Positions 17,791 to 25,958 of a DNA stretch of 48,988 nt are shown one piece after another. Under the pieces are notes generated by a model. That model was given only the letters and a program-made list of their open reading frames with translations, made no database searches and was not told the origin of the DNA. Where the stretch lies: assembly GCA_002502785.1 (NCBI GenBank), contig DAQG01000080.1:1-48988 (forward strand), in the 5' to 3' direction. The position numbers and the translations under genes were made by a program. Numbering within the stretch: the first letter of the stretch is position 1; each line of letters begins with the position of its first letter. Source of the DNA: Methanothrix harundinacea. Its GTDB lineage: Archaea; Halobacteriota; Methanosarcinia; Methanotrichales; Methanotrichaceae.

Positions 17791-18849
17791 ATGGCAGAGA
17801 AAAATTTGATAGCCTGGAACGTCGACGAGGAGGATTACCCTGCCTCGGGAGAGATGGACGAGAAGCTGAAGTTCCTTCTTCGGTATGCGGTTTTGGCCCC
17901 CTCGGGGCCGAACAACCAGCCCTGGAAGCTCGCCGTGGACGGGAGCGAGGTGACGGTGATGGTCGACTTCGACCGGGCCCTTCCCGCCGTCGAGCCCACC
18001 AACAGGACGACCTACATGAGCCTGGGATGCCTTCTCACAAACCTGCTGGTTGCGGCAGAGCATTTCAAAATGGGCTACCAGGTCGAGCGCTTCCCCGACG
18101 GGGTCGATGCGGAGACGATAACCGTCGTGAAGTTCAAGGAGGAAGAAGGCGGAAAGCCCCACTTCCCGCCCGACCTCTTCGACGAGATAACTGAAAGGCA
18201 CACCAACCGCGGAGCCTACGACGACCGGCCGATTGAGGCCGAGAAGATCAAAGAGATGAAGGCTGCGGTCGGAGACGGTGGCTTCCGGCTCGACGTCCTG
18301 ACCAACCCCGAGGGGAGGGCGAAGATGGCCGAGGTCCTCGGAGAGTCCCACAAAATCCAGCTTGGGAACAAAGCGTTTCGGAAGGACCTGGCCCGGTGGA
18401 TCAGGGCGAACAACGAGGACGCCTGGGATGGCCTGCCCGGCTACGCCTTCGGCTACTCGGACTTCGAGTCCTACTTCGGCAAGTTCATCTTCGGAACCTT
18501 CGACACCTCCGCCTCCTGGGCCCGAAAGGAGATGGCCCTTATGGAGGCCTCTCCTGCCGTCGGGGTATTGAGCACCGATGCCGAGGACAAGCGGATCTGG
18601 GTAGAGGCAGGGATGCGGTTTGAGAAGCTCTTTCTCACCGCCACAAAGCTCGGCGTCAGGTTCGACCTATTCAGCCAGCCGGTGGCCATCGAGGAGCTTC
18701 GGCAAAAGATGATCGAGATCCTCGACGTCGACTATCCACAGATCCTGATCAGGATGGGGTACGCCCCACCGGCCAAACACACCCCCAGAAGGACGGTGGA
18801 TATGGTCTTGGCGGGGGCCGGCAGCCGCGTGGTCGTGGTTAAAAGATAG
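17791..18849 (+). CDS. Acg-like nitroreductase-family FMN protein
   Basis: The 352-residue protein has the double nitroreductase-like layout of the Acg family. The N-terminal APSGPNNQPWKLAVDG (about residues 35-50) is the typical flavin-site segment, TNRTTYMSLGC lies near 71, and ERHTNRGAYDDRPIE sits near the middle. The C-terminal half holds a second, degenerate domain. Family members bind FMN but often lack the site for reducing substrate and may sequester flavin; a reductase role is possible. AGGAGAGG lies about ten bases before the ATG. It faces the methyltransferase gene, with a strong hairpin between. Confidence 0.85.
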   Translation: MAEKNLIAWNVDEEDYPASGEMDEKLKFLLRYAVLAPSGPNNQPWKLAVDGSEVTVMVDFDRALPAVEPTNRTTYMSLGCLLTNLLVAAEHFKMGYQVERFPDGVDAETITVVKFKEEEGGKPHFPPDLFDEITERHTNRGAYDDRPIEAEKIKEMKAAVGDGGFRLDVLTNPEGRAKMAEVLGESHKIQLGNKAFRKDLARWIRANNEDAWDGLPGYAFGYSDFESYFGKFIFGTFDTSASWARKEMALMEASPAVGVLSTDAEDKRIWVEAGMRFEKLFLTATKLGVRFDLFSQPVAIEELRQKMIEILDVDYPQILIRMGYAPPAKHTPRRTVDMVLAGAGSRVVVVKR

Positions 18850-18913
18850 ATCGATAGATCGAAGTGGCGGGGAGATTAAGGGGCAGGAAGAAAAGCCCGG
18901 CCCGATCGGCGTC

Positions 18914-18966
18914 TGCGGGAGAGGGTAGCGGGCATCTTTAGTCCTGCGGGCTTCTCCCGCACAGTT
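18914..18966. terminator. Bidirectional hairpin terminator between convergent genes
   Basis: TGCGGGAGA (18914-18922) pairs perfectly with TCTCCCGCA (18953-18961), followed by CAGTTTTTAG. The 30-base loop holds further GC-rich complementarity (GCGGGC and GCGGGCT-type runs). It lies between the ends of the Acg-like gene and the methyltransferase gene. Confidence 0.6.
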
Positions 18967-19039
18967 TTTAGTAGTCAGATCCTGGCGGCGCCAAAACGGA
19001 TCGGCTGAGAGGAGAGATGAGCAAATAAAGCGACGCATT

Positions 19040-19918
19040 TCAGATCGAGCCCAAAAAGCACTCGATCCATCCGTCTCCCGTTTCGCAAAAGTATCTGTTT
19101 TGACCGAGGCGCATAAGCTCCATCTCGGACATATCTGTGCACGAGATCTCTCGCCCACCGGATCTACGGAAGAGGCTCGATAGCTCCAACTCTGTATAGC
19201 ACCTCGTCCCGTCGGTTTCAGCCTCCTTTTGGATCAGGGAGAATATGCTCTTCGGGATCTCTCTTCTCGCCGCTTTCACCTCAGAGCAAGGCACCAGGTA
19301 CTCGACGATGAAGCGATTTCTCCTGCCGAACCGAAACTTCGAGACGATCTTCTCCAGATCCTTTTCCGGCAGGTAGTAGCTGATCCCCTCCATCAGAACT
19401 ATGGCTGGAGCAACCGGATCGAAGCCCTCACCAGTCAGCTGGTCGAGGAGATCGTCGGAGGCGATGTTCGCTGTCAAGCACCTCAGCTTTTCGGCGCTAT
19501 CCGGCGTGAGCCTGGAGTAGAGCCGCTTCTTCTCCTCGGTGCCTGCCAGGTCTACCTCGAGGATCTTGGCGATCTTGGCGGGGTTTTCAAGGATAAGCTC
19601 CAGGGCCAGGGGAGACTTTCCGGCGGCTAGGATGACAATCTGAACCTCATCATCGGATTCGGCGAGGAGGCTTTCGACGAGAAGCTTGATGAAGTGTTTT
19701 CTGTTCAAAATCACCTCGCGGTACCAATCGCAGATGGCGTCACACTTTCTGAGGAGGTCTTTTCCAGAGGAGATGTCGAGCATCTCCACGAACTGGCGGA
19801 CCGGGACCGGGCCCCCGGCAAATAGGGGAAGCGACCAGAGCATCACCAGGGCCGCTGTGGGGTGAAGCCTCAGCTTCTTCAGCTTCTCTGCGGGATCAAT
19901 CTGATCGTTTTTTGACAT
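19040..19918 (-). CDS. SAM-dependent methyltransferase, leucine carboxyl methyltransferase (LCM/PPM1)-like
   Basis: The 292-residue protein has the SAM-binding core of the LCM-like class. IVILAAGKSPLALELIL replaces the glycine-rich loop, EVDLAGTEEKKRLY is the second strand, and VLMEGISYYLPEKDLEKIV is the typical EGxxxYL motif. Relatives methylate carboxyl groups of small molecules or proteins, or belong to polyketide and pigment pathways. AGGAG precedes the ATG at 19918; an in-frame extension to 20020 would overlap the divergent gene. The glycine-rich SAM loop is unusually sparse in Gly, so activity is likely but not certain. It is divergent from the ABM-like gene. Confidence 0.75.
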   Translation of the reverse strand: MSKNDQIDPAEKLKKLRLHPTAALVMLWSLPLFAGGPVPVRQFVEMLDISSGKDLLRKCDAICDWYREVILNRKHFIKLLVESLLAESDDEVQIVILAAGKSPLALELILENPAKIAKILEVDLAGTEEKKRLYSRLTPDSAEKLRCLTANIASDDLLDQLTGEGFDPVAPAIVLMEGISYYLPEKDLEKIVSKFRFGRRNRFIVEYLVPCSEVKAARREIPKSIFSLIQKEAETDGTRCYTELELSSLFRRSGGREISCTDMSEMELMRLGQNRYFCETGDGWIECFLGSI

Positions 19919-20006
19919 TGGATGAAATCTCCTGATCCGCCAAACTCTGGACATTCGGATAAGGTTATTATCAAATGCGGTCCATAAACTAGGGAGGAGG
20001 AGAAAT

Positions 20007-20306
20007 ATGTACCTGAGCATTAGGCGTTACAAGACAGACGAGGGTTATGTCGGCGAGGTGATGAGGCTCGTTGAGGACAGGTTTTTGCCCCAGATCAGAG
20101 AGATCCCCGGTTTCATCAAATACTACGGCGTAGACTGCGGCGACGGTCTTGTGGCCTTCATAAACTTCTTCGAGGACGAAGCAGGGGCCGAGCAGTCAAA
20201 CAGCACCGCGTCAGAGTGGGTGAAGGAGAACCTCGCATCGTATTTCCCGCTCCCGGCCGACATCACCGCAGGAAAGGTGATGGTGAGAGGCGAAAGAGAG
20301 AGCTGA
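20007..20306 (+). CDS. Small ABM-like (antibiotic biosynthesis monooxygenase-type) protein
   Basis: This 99-residue protein has a ferredoxin-like pattern typical of dimeric ABM/EthD proteins. MYLSIRRYKT is the first strand, a helix with EVMRLVEDRFLPQIREIPGF follows, and then KYYGVDCGDGLVAFINFFED. Members act as small monooxygenases, haem-handling or stress proteins; the substrate is unknown here. GGAGGAGG sits seven bases before the ATG. It starts 88 bases from the divergent methyltransferase and is followed in 69 bases by an aldo/keto reductase on the same strand. Confidence 0.75.
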   Translation: MYLSIRRYKTDEGYVGEVMRLVEDRFLPQIREIPGFIKYYGVDCGDGLVAFINFFEDEAGAEQSNSTASEWVKENLASYFPLPADITAGKVMVRGERES

Positions 20307-20375
20307 GGTGTCGGGGCCGAGACGGGCGGAGGCTGACTGAGACGGTTTGTGGGTGTCAATAGAGGTAGCGAAAAA

Positions 20376-21242
20376 ATGGCACAGCTGAATACCCGGCCCT
20401 TCGGCAAAATCGGCCGGGAGGTCACCGTAGTGGGCCTCGGGGGTGAGGGAATCCTCCGGACATACAATGAAGTGGCGAGGGCGGCGCAGGTGATCGAGGA
20501 GGCCGCCCTCCAGGGGATCGGCTACTTCGATACCGCCCCCGCCTACTCGGGGAGCGAAAGCTACTACGGCGCCTTCTGGCGCTCCCATCAAGAGCTTCGG
20601 GGCGGCATCTTCCAGACGAGCAAGTCGGCGGCTCGGGACGCGCGCGGCGCCCGAGCTGACCTTGACCGGACCCTCAAGACCCTCGGCCTCGACCACCTCG
20701 ACCTCTGGCAGATCCACGACGTCAGGACGCGGCAGGACCTGCGGGAGATCAAGAGTCCTGGCGGGGCTCTTGAGGCCTTCATCGAGGCGAAGGAGACGAA
20801 TCTTGTGAAGCTCATCGGGGTGACGGGCCATCACGACCCATCGATCGTCACGTATGCTGTCGAAAACTGGCCCGTCGACTCCGTCCTCATGCCAGTGAAC
20901 CCTCTGGAGGGGGTCATCGGTGGGTTTCTCGACAGTACCCTCCCGGCAGCCAAGGAGCGGGGGATCGCCGTCGTCGGGATGAAGGTTTTGGGGGCGTCTC
21001 ACTACCTCAATCCCCAGGCCGGGATCGGCCCCGATCTCCTCCTCAGGTACGCCCTATCTCAAGAGATCTCCCTCGCCGTCGTCGGCTGCTCGACACCCGA
21101 GGAGGTCGGGCTTCTCGCCATCGTTGGCCGAGATCCGGAGCCTTTATCCTCTGAGGAGCAGGAGCGATTGCTTGCGCTCTTCAGGCCCTATGCGAGGAGG
21201 CTGGCCTTCTATCGGGGTGTTTCCAGAAGTTCATCCATTTAA
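20376..21242 (+). CDS. Aldo/keto reductase
   Basis: The 288-residue protein is a TIM-barrel NADPH-dependent oxidoreductase. It shows GIGYFDTAPAYSGSESYYG (catalytic Asp and Tyr, about residues 48-66), a Lys in TSKSAARD near 88, and DHLDLWQIHDV (catalytic His) near 106-117. The C-terminal SLAVVGCSTPEEV is in the coenzyme-binding part. It lacks the iron-sulphur tail found in some methanogen relatives. I start at the ATG at 20376, which has AGAGGTAG about nine bases upstream, rather than the GTG at 20349. It follows the ABM-like gene and may share its transcript. Confidence 0.9.
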   Translation: MAQLNTRPFGKIGREVTVVGLGGEGILRTYNEVARAAQVIEEAALQGIGYFDTAPAYSGSESYYGAFWRSHQELRGGIFQTSKSAARDARGARADLDRTLKTLGLDHLDLWQIHDVRTRQDLREIKSPGGALEAFIEAKETNLVKLIGVTGHHDPSIVTYAVENWPVDSVLMPVNPLEGVIGGFLDSTLPAAKERGIAVVGMKVLGASHYLNPQAGIGPDLLLRYALSQEISLAVVGCSTPEEVGLLAIVGRDPEPLSSEEQERLLALFRPYARRLAFYRGVSRSSSI

Positions 21243-21525
21243 TAGCACGAAAAATACTAGTCCCTGTTGCTCTCAGTCTATACCGGGCGCGTTAATGTAT
21301 CTAAGGCAGACATATAATTGGGATGATTACTATAAATTAATTTTAATGGATTACTCCGATCATCCCACAAATAGCGTTCTATGAAGGATTTTCTTCAACG
21401 TTTTCAATTCGAACGTTCGTATGTGTTTAGCTCCTACCAAAATCCGTGCGAATTAACCTATAATCCACCTCGGACCCACTAATTATATAATTTATTAATA
21501 ATATCAACTTATTGGGAATATTCAC
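21243..21525. other. AT-rich intergenic stretch, no gene seen
   Basis: This stretch has no supported gene. It is markedly AT-rich compared with its flanks and contains a 10-bp palindrome CGAACGTTCG at 21410-21419 and TATA-like runs near 21480-21500. It is probably flanking sequence of the decayed insertion element to its right. Confidence 0.6.
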
Positions 21526-21961
21526 GATGGAGAGATTATCAAGCAACTTAAAGATGAGATGGAACGATTAAAACGCGAGAATGGGTTGCTTAAAGATCAG
21601 ATCGCGAAACTTGAAGCCCGATTAGCCAAATATGAGAATGTCCATACACCGCCGAGCTTGAGACGTGTTCGCAAACGCAAAAAAGAGTATAACGAAGGGG
21701 ATAGAGGGAAACCAACCTCAGCCGATCATTGTCACCGAGTTCAAGATTACGCATTACAGATGTCACTCCTGTCACAAAGAATTTGCAGCCAGCGATCCAG
21801 ATTTTCCTTTAGATGGCAGATTCGGAAACAATGCAATTGCGCAGACGACGTTACTGAAATATGAGTACCGTCTACCTTATAGGAAGATCCAAAATGCACG
21901 GAAGCGAGTGTATGGACTGAATACCCCTCTCCAGATTTCACCAAGATGGAATAGCCCTTAA
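21526..21961 (+). pseudogene. IS66-type transposase remnant
   Basis: The first frame gives a coiled coil with ENGLLKDQIAKLEARLAKYE and then HTPPSLRRVRKRKK, as in the N-terminus of IS66-type transposases. Another frame then gives the zinc-finger half, with VTEFKITHYRCHSCHKEF, a GRFGNNAIAQTTLLKYEYRLPYRKIQ-type segment and RVYGLN. The middle is deleted, the frame shifts near 21680, and the protein breaks off after YGLN with no DDE domain. The whole piece is therefore dead. It is AT-rich and sits between a metabolic gene and the polyamine genes. Confidence 0.8.
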
Positions 21962-22087
21962 ATCGGTATAAATTGGATTAAACATTGATATAAGGTATTC
22001 AGTCAAAAACATTGAAAGGGATGCTTTCTTTTCGATGCTGGATTGCCTAGTGTACTCATCGTCGTCGATGGCGCCGCTCTTTGCCTT

Positions 22088-22246
22088 CTATACGAGGCGC
22101 CAGGAGGGGGCGAGCGGCTCGTAGACGCGGCCGGTCCAGCCGCGAGGCTGGCTCCTTGACATGGCGACAGCTCTCGGGTCCGAGCCGGACCGGGAGAAGT
22201 TTGAGGTCTCTATCCATCTCGACGAACTTTTTGCCGATTCGATCAT
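22088..22246 (-). CDS. Small ORF coupled to nspC, function unknown
   Basis: A 52-codon frame starts at an ATG that overlaps the nspC stop in ATGA and ends with TAG at 22088-22090. The product is Ser/Arg-rich at the start and ends GWTGRVYEPLAPSWRLV, a segment that looks like the end of a folded protein. Base use matches nspC rather than the AT-rich scar. It is either a small coupled protein or the surviving end of a gene fused here by a deletion. I do not recognise a family. Confidence 0.4.
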   Translation of the reverse strand: MIESAKSSSRWIETSNFSRSGSDPRAVAMSRSQPRGWTGRVYEPLAPSWRLV

Positions 22247-23451
22247 GAAAGCCGATTTTTATAATCCTCGTACTCGAACTTCCGAACGGTCCGGATATCG
22301 CCCGCCAGATCCCGGATCGCTATCGTTGGAAGCCGCATACCGTTGAAGGTGTTGTTCTTGACCATGGTATAGTGGGCCATGTCGAGGAAGACGATCCTGT
22401 CGCCAACCTTTAGTGGCTCGTGGAAGGAGTAGTCGCCGATTACGTCTCCTGCAAGGCATGTCATCCCGCCGAGCCGATAAGTGTGGGGGTGCTCTCCGGG
22501 CTTTCCCGCCCCCAGGACCTCGGGCCGGTAGGGCATCTCCAGAACGTCGGGCATGTGGGCCGCGGCCGAGGTGTCCAGGATCGCAATCTCCATCCCGTTT
22601 TCGACGATGTCCAGTACCGAGGCAACGAGGACCCCGGCGTTCAGGGCGACGGCTTCACCCGGCTCCAGGTAGACCTCCAGAGGATGGCGTTCTTTGAACT
22701 CGTTTATGATATCACAGAGAAGGTCCAGATCGTAGCCGGGCCGGGTGATGTGATGTCCGCCGCCGAAGTTCACCCACTCCATCCGGTCGAGGTATTTGCC
22801 GAACTTCTCCTCGAAGACGGCGAGGGTCCTCTGGAGGGAGTCGGCTCCGAGCTCGCATAGGTTGTGGAAGTGAAGCCCAGATATTCCGGCAAGGTGGCTG
22901 TCGCGATCGGCGTCGTCGTTGCCGACCTTATCCTTGAAGTTTTTCAGCGTTGTCCCCAGCCTCGAATATGGGCTGCAGGGGTCGTAGATCGGGACCTTCA
23001 CCTCCCGGTGCTCAGGGTTCACCCTGATGCCCCAACGGACCGTCTTGCTGCCTTCCCAGCCCTCTTCGATCTTTGGCCTAAACCGATCCCACTGGGAGAA
23101 GGAGTTGAAGATTAAATGGTCGGCGTATTTTAGGAGAAGGTCGAACTCCTCTTCTCGATATGCCGGAGCAGAGACGTGAACCTCGCCGCCGAACTCCTCA
23201 AACCCGAGCCTGGCCTCGTCGATAGAGCTGGCGGCAACGCCAGAGAGGTGCTGGCGGATCAGGGGAAATAGGCCGAATGCTGCAAATCCCTTGAGGGCCA
23301 GGAGGATCTTGCAGCCGGTCCTCTCCTGGACAGAGTCTAGAATTTCGAGGTTATGCTGGAATGCGGCCTCGTCCAAGATGTAACAGGGGGTCGGAATTTC
23401 TCTCGTGTCGATCTTGGCGGTGGCGATCTTCTTGGAAGTATTCGTCCCCAT
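22243..23451 (-). CDS. nspC: Carboxynorspermidine/carboxyspermidine decarboxylase
   Basis: The 402-residue PLP enzyme is an alanine-racemase-fold decarboxylase. The PLP lysine is Lys54 in LLALKGFAAFG, and EWVNFGGGHHITRPGYDLD carries the His/Gly phosphate-binding loop. The YLEPGEAVALNAG segment and the Cys-containing GGMTCLAGDVIGDY complete the active site across the dimer. It turns carboxynorspermidine or carboxyspermidine into the polyamine. The dehydrogenase that makes its substrate lies 15 bases upstream. GGGGGAATCTGG precedes the ATG. The 52-codon ORF is coupled to its end. Confidence 0.92.
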   Translation of the reverse strand: MGTNTSKKIATAKIDTREIPTPCYILDEAAFQHNLEILDSVQERTGCKILLALKGFAAFGLFPLIRQHLSGVAASSIDEARLGFEEFGGEVHVSAPAYREEEFDLLLKYADHLIFNSFSQWDRFRPKIEEGWEGSKTVRWGIRVNPEHREVKVPIYDPCSPYSRLGTTLKNFKDKVGNDDADRDSHLAGISGLHFHNLCELGADSLQRTLAVFEEKFGKYLDRMEWVNFGGGHHITRPGYDLDLLCDIINEFKERHPLEVYLEPGEAVALNAGVLVASVLDIVENGMEIAILDTSAAAHMPDVLEMPYRPEVLGAGKPGEHPHTYRLGGMTCLAGDVIGDYSFHEPLKVGDRIVFLDMAHYTMVKNNTFNGMRLPTIAIRDLAGDIRTVRKFEYEDYKNRLS

Positions 23452-23466
23452 CCAGATTCCCCCAGA

Positions 23467-24645
23467 TCACTCCAGAAACTCCTCGGTCCAGGGAAGGCCG
23501 TAATCGTTCAACTTCTCCATGAAGGGATCGGGATCGAACTCCTCGACGTTAAATACCCCCTTGCCCCTCCAGACGCCGGTGAGGATCATCATCGCCCCGA
23601 TCATGGCGGGAACGCCCGTGGTGTAGTGGACCGCCTGGGCCCCCACCTCTTCGTAGGCTCTGGCGTGATCGCAGAGGTTGTAGATGTAGTACTTTCTCGC
23701 CTTTCCGTCTCTTTTCCCATTTATGAGGCATCCGATGCAGGTCTTGCCCTCGTAGCTCTTCCCGAGGCTTGCGGGCTCGGGAAGGAGAGCCTTCAGGAAC
23801 TTGAGGGGCACGATCTCAACTCCGTTGTAGAGGACGGGATCGATCCTGGTCATGCCTACGTTTTCAAGGACCCGCAGGTGGGTCAGGTACTCCCCGGAGA
23901 AGGTCATCCAGAACTTCATCTTCCTGACGCCGGGGATGTTCTTTGCGAGAGACTCCATCTCCTCGTGATACATGAGGTACATATCTCGGGGCCCGATCCC
24001 AGGAAAGTCGAAGGTCTTGCTGACCGATAGGGGATCGACCTCGATCCAGCGGCCGTCCTCGTAGTACCTCCCGGGGGCTGTGACCTCCCGGATGTTGATC
24101 TCGGGGTTAAAGTTGGTGGCGAAAGGGTGGCCGTGATCTCCACCGTTGCAGTCCATGATCTCAATCTCCTCGATATCGTCAAATATGTGCTTTTGAGCGC
24201 GGGCGCAGAACGCGTTCGTCACGCCCGGATCAAAGCCGCACCCGAGAAGGGCCATGATCCCCCGCTCCCTGAATCGGTTGTGGTAATCCCACTGCCATCC
24301 GTAGCAGAACTTCGCCTCGTCCCGGGGCTCGTAGTTGGCGGTATCCAGGTAGTCGACACCGGTCGCAAGACACGCTTCCATGATGGACAGATCCTGGTAT
24401 GGTAGAGCAGCGTTAATGATCAGGTCCGGAGAGGCCACCTCGATCAGATCGACGAGTTCGTTGACGTCGTCCGCATTCACCGTAGCGATATCGATGGTCC
24501 GATCGATCCGGCTTTTGATCTTCTCGCACTTTTCAATCGTCCTGCTGGCAAGAACGATCTCTGAAAATACCTCTGGAACCTGGGCGCATTTTTGGGCGAC
24601 GACACCTCCAACGCCCCCTGCGCCGATGATCAAAACTCTGCTCAT
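23467..24645 (-). CDS. Carboxynorspermidine synthase/dehydrogenase (saccharopine dehydrogenase family)
   Basis: The 392-residue protein starts SRVLIIGAGGVGGVVAQKCA, the NAD(P)-binding motif of the saccharopine dehydrogenase family. It has the conserved LGCGFDPGVTNAFCARA and GGDHGHPFATNFNPEINIRE segments. Such enzymes join aspartate semialdehyde with a diamine to form a carboxylated polyamine, which the adjacent NspC decarboxylates. I start at the ATG at 24645 because GGTGGAG precedes it; a frame to 24714 adds residues without match. A leader of more than 200 bases lies upstream with a striking inverted repeat. Confidence 0.9.
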   Translation of the reverse strand: MSRVLIIGAGGVGGVVAQKCAQVPEVFSEIVLASRTIEKCEKIKSRIDRTIDIATVNADDVNELVDLIEVASPDLIINAALPYQDLSIMEACLATGVDYLDTANYEPRDEAKFCYGWQWDYHNRFRERGIMALLGCGFDPGVTNAFCARAQKHIFDDIEEIEIMDCNGGDHGHPFATNFNPEINIREVTAPGRYYEDGRWIEVDPLSVSKTFDFPGIGPRDMYLMYHEEMESLAKNIPGVRKMKFWMTFSGEYLTHLRVLENVGMTRIDPVLYNGVEIVPLKFLKALLPEPASLGKSYEGKTCIGCLINGKRDGKARKYYIYNLCDHARAYEEVGAQAVHYTTGVPAMIGAMMILTGVWRGKGVFNVEEFDPDPFMEKLNDYGLPWTEEFLE

Positions 24646-24823
24646 TTTTCTCCACCACCCCGGTTCTGATATTACATCTTGCGCCTTTCGCCCTTTCAGC
24701 TCACGGAAGATCACCTTTTTGGAGAATCGGCTAAAAAGTTATCCTCGATCGCTGGTCCCGGGGGGCAGGGTGGAGAAGTTGAAATAGATCTGTTCGGGAA
24801 ATTGGGATGAATAGGAGGGAGGA

Positions 24824-24873
24824 GCAAAAGTCGTTATAGGAGGTAGAGGGAGAGAATAGCATACGACTTTTGC
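24824..24873. repeat. 11-bp perfect inverted repeat in the polyamine operon leader
   Basis: GCAAAAGTCGT (24824-24834) and ACGACTTTTGC (24863-24873) are perfect reverse complements around a purine-rich 28-base spacer. In the transcript they would form a hairpin near the 5' end. The whole 24646-24947 stretch has no other gene. Confidence 0.8.
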
Positions 24874-24897
24874 CATACGCCTATACGTCATTTGTCG

Positions 24898-24908
24898 AAT
24901 ATATACTT
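24898..24908 (-). promoter_or_regulatory. Candidate TATA box for the polyamine operon
   Basis: AAAGTATATATT on the minus strand would start transcription near 24873, exactly at the outer arm of the inverted repeat, leaving a leader of about 230 bases before the ATG at 24645. Confidence 0.45.
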
Positions 24909-24947
24909 TTCGGTCTGAATATAAGTTGGAAGACTTCTCTGGCACCT

Positions 24948-25946
24948 TCAGGGCTTGAGCACCTCGAAATCGATGACCACGTTGTACTTGTGCGGAGCGT
25001 AGCTTCTCACGATTCCACAGAAGAGAATCCTAATCTTCGCCCCCAGGGCCAAAGCCGCTTCTTCGACAAAGGCCGTATCCCGGCCGTAAAGGTCCTCTTC
25101 GGGAGCGATGGCGTAGTAGTGGACAACGCCGCCGTCTTTCGCGATCCTGATGGCGTGCTCGAGAAAATCGTGGGCTGTATGGGGGAGGTTCATTATGACG
25201 TGGTCTGCAAAGTTTTCGTAGCGCTCCGCCATCGTCGAGGCATCTCCTTCCAGGATCTCGATTTCGTCGATCCGGTTGAGCCGAGCGTTCTCCCTCATCA
25301 GCCTCACGGCCTCGGGATTCTTGTCCACGGCGACGACTTTCGCCCCCCGTTTCGCGATGGAAAGGGCGAAGGGGCCGACCCCGGCGAACATGTCGAAGAC
25401 CACGTCGCCGGGCCTGACAAGCTTCGCGATCCTAAGCCTTTCAGTTCCCAGTCGGGGGGTGAAGTAGGCATTTTCTAGATCGATTCGATATCGAAGGCCG
25501 TGCTCTTTGTGGACGGTGACGGTCTTTCTCTCTCCCGCTACGTGTTGGAACCGGCGGGTCCGATACTCTCCCTCCACCGGCGTGAGGGGCGAGATCACCG
25601 TGTTAACGTTCTTGTGGACGGTCATTATGGCGGCAGCATTTTCTCTGTCGGGAGAGTCCAGGATCGCCACGTCCCCCACCACCTCGAAATGAGCCCTTCT
25701 TCCGAGGAGGTCCTCGACGGTCTCTTTTCGCCCGGCATCCTCAAAATCCTTCACCACCACTTCAAAATCGCCGAGGCTCGCGAGATCCTCTGCTGCCTCC
25801 CTGCCCAGGTCCAAGACGGGCAGGTATAGGTGATCGCCCTCCGACATTATCTTTCGATCCCTGTCGAAGACCCCAAGCTCCACCAGCCTTCGCCTAAACG
25901 TCTCGCCCCGGCTTCGGTGGACCTTCAGCCCCGGAGATGAAGCCAT
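24948..25946 (-). CDS. trm5: tRNA (guanine(37)-N1)-methyltransferase Trm5
   Basis: The 332-residue enzyme methylates G37 next to the anticodon, which keeps the reading frame. An N-terminal region (about residues 1-100) with the D1-like GDVAIL segment is followed by the Rossmann methyltransferase core. That core holds VVFDMFAGVGPFALSIAKRG near 177-196, VVAVDKNPEAVRLMREN, and the diagnostic VIMNLPHTAHDFL near 250. The end YAPHKYNVVIDFEVL is typical. It lies 12 bases after chlD and is the last gene of that operon, an odd partnership of tRNA modification with metal chelation. Confidence 0.93.
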   Translation of the reverse strand: MASSPGLKVHRSRGETFRRRLVELGVFDRDRKIMSEGDHLYLPVLDLGREAAEDLASLGDFEVVVKDFEDAGRKETVEDLLGRRAHFEVVGDVAILDSPDRENAAAIMTVHKNVNTVISPLTPVEGEYRTRRFQHVAGERKTVTVHKEHGLRYRIDLENAYFTPRLGTERLRIAKLVRPGDVVFDMFAGVGPFALSIAKRGAKVVAVDKNPEAVRLMRENARLNRIDEIEILEGDASTMAERYENFADHVIMNLPHTAHDFLEHAIRIAKDGGVVHYYAIAPEEDLYGRDTAFVEEAALALGAKIRILFCGIVRSYAPHKYNVVIDFEVLKP

Positions 25947-25958
25947 GTGATAAACACC

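Noticed and set aside
22161..22346. Plus-strand frame of 61 codons opposite nspC
   Set aside because: Antisense to the nspC end and the coupled small ORF; no motif.
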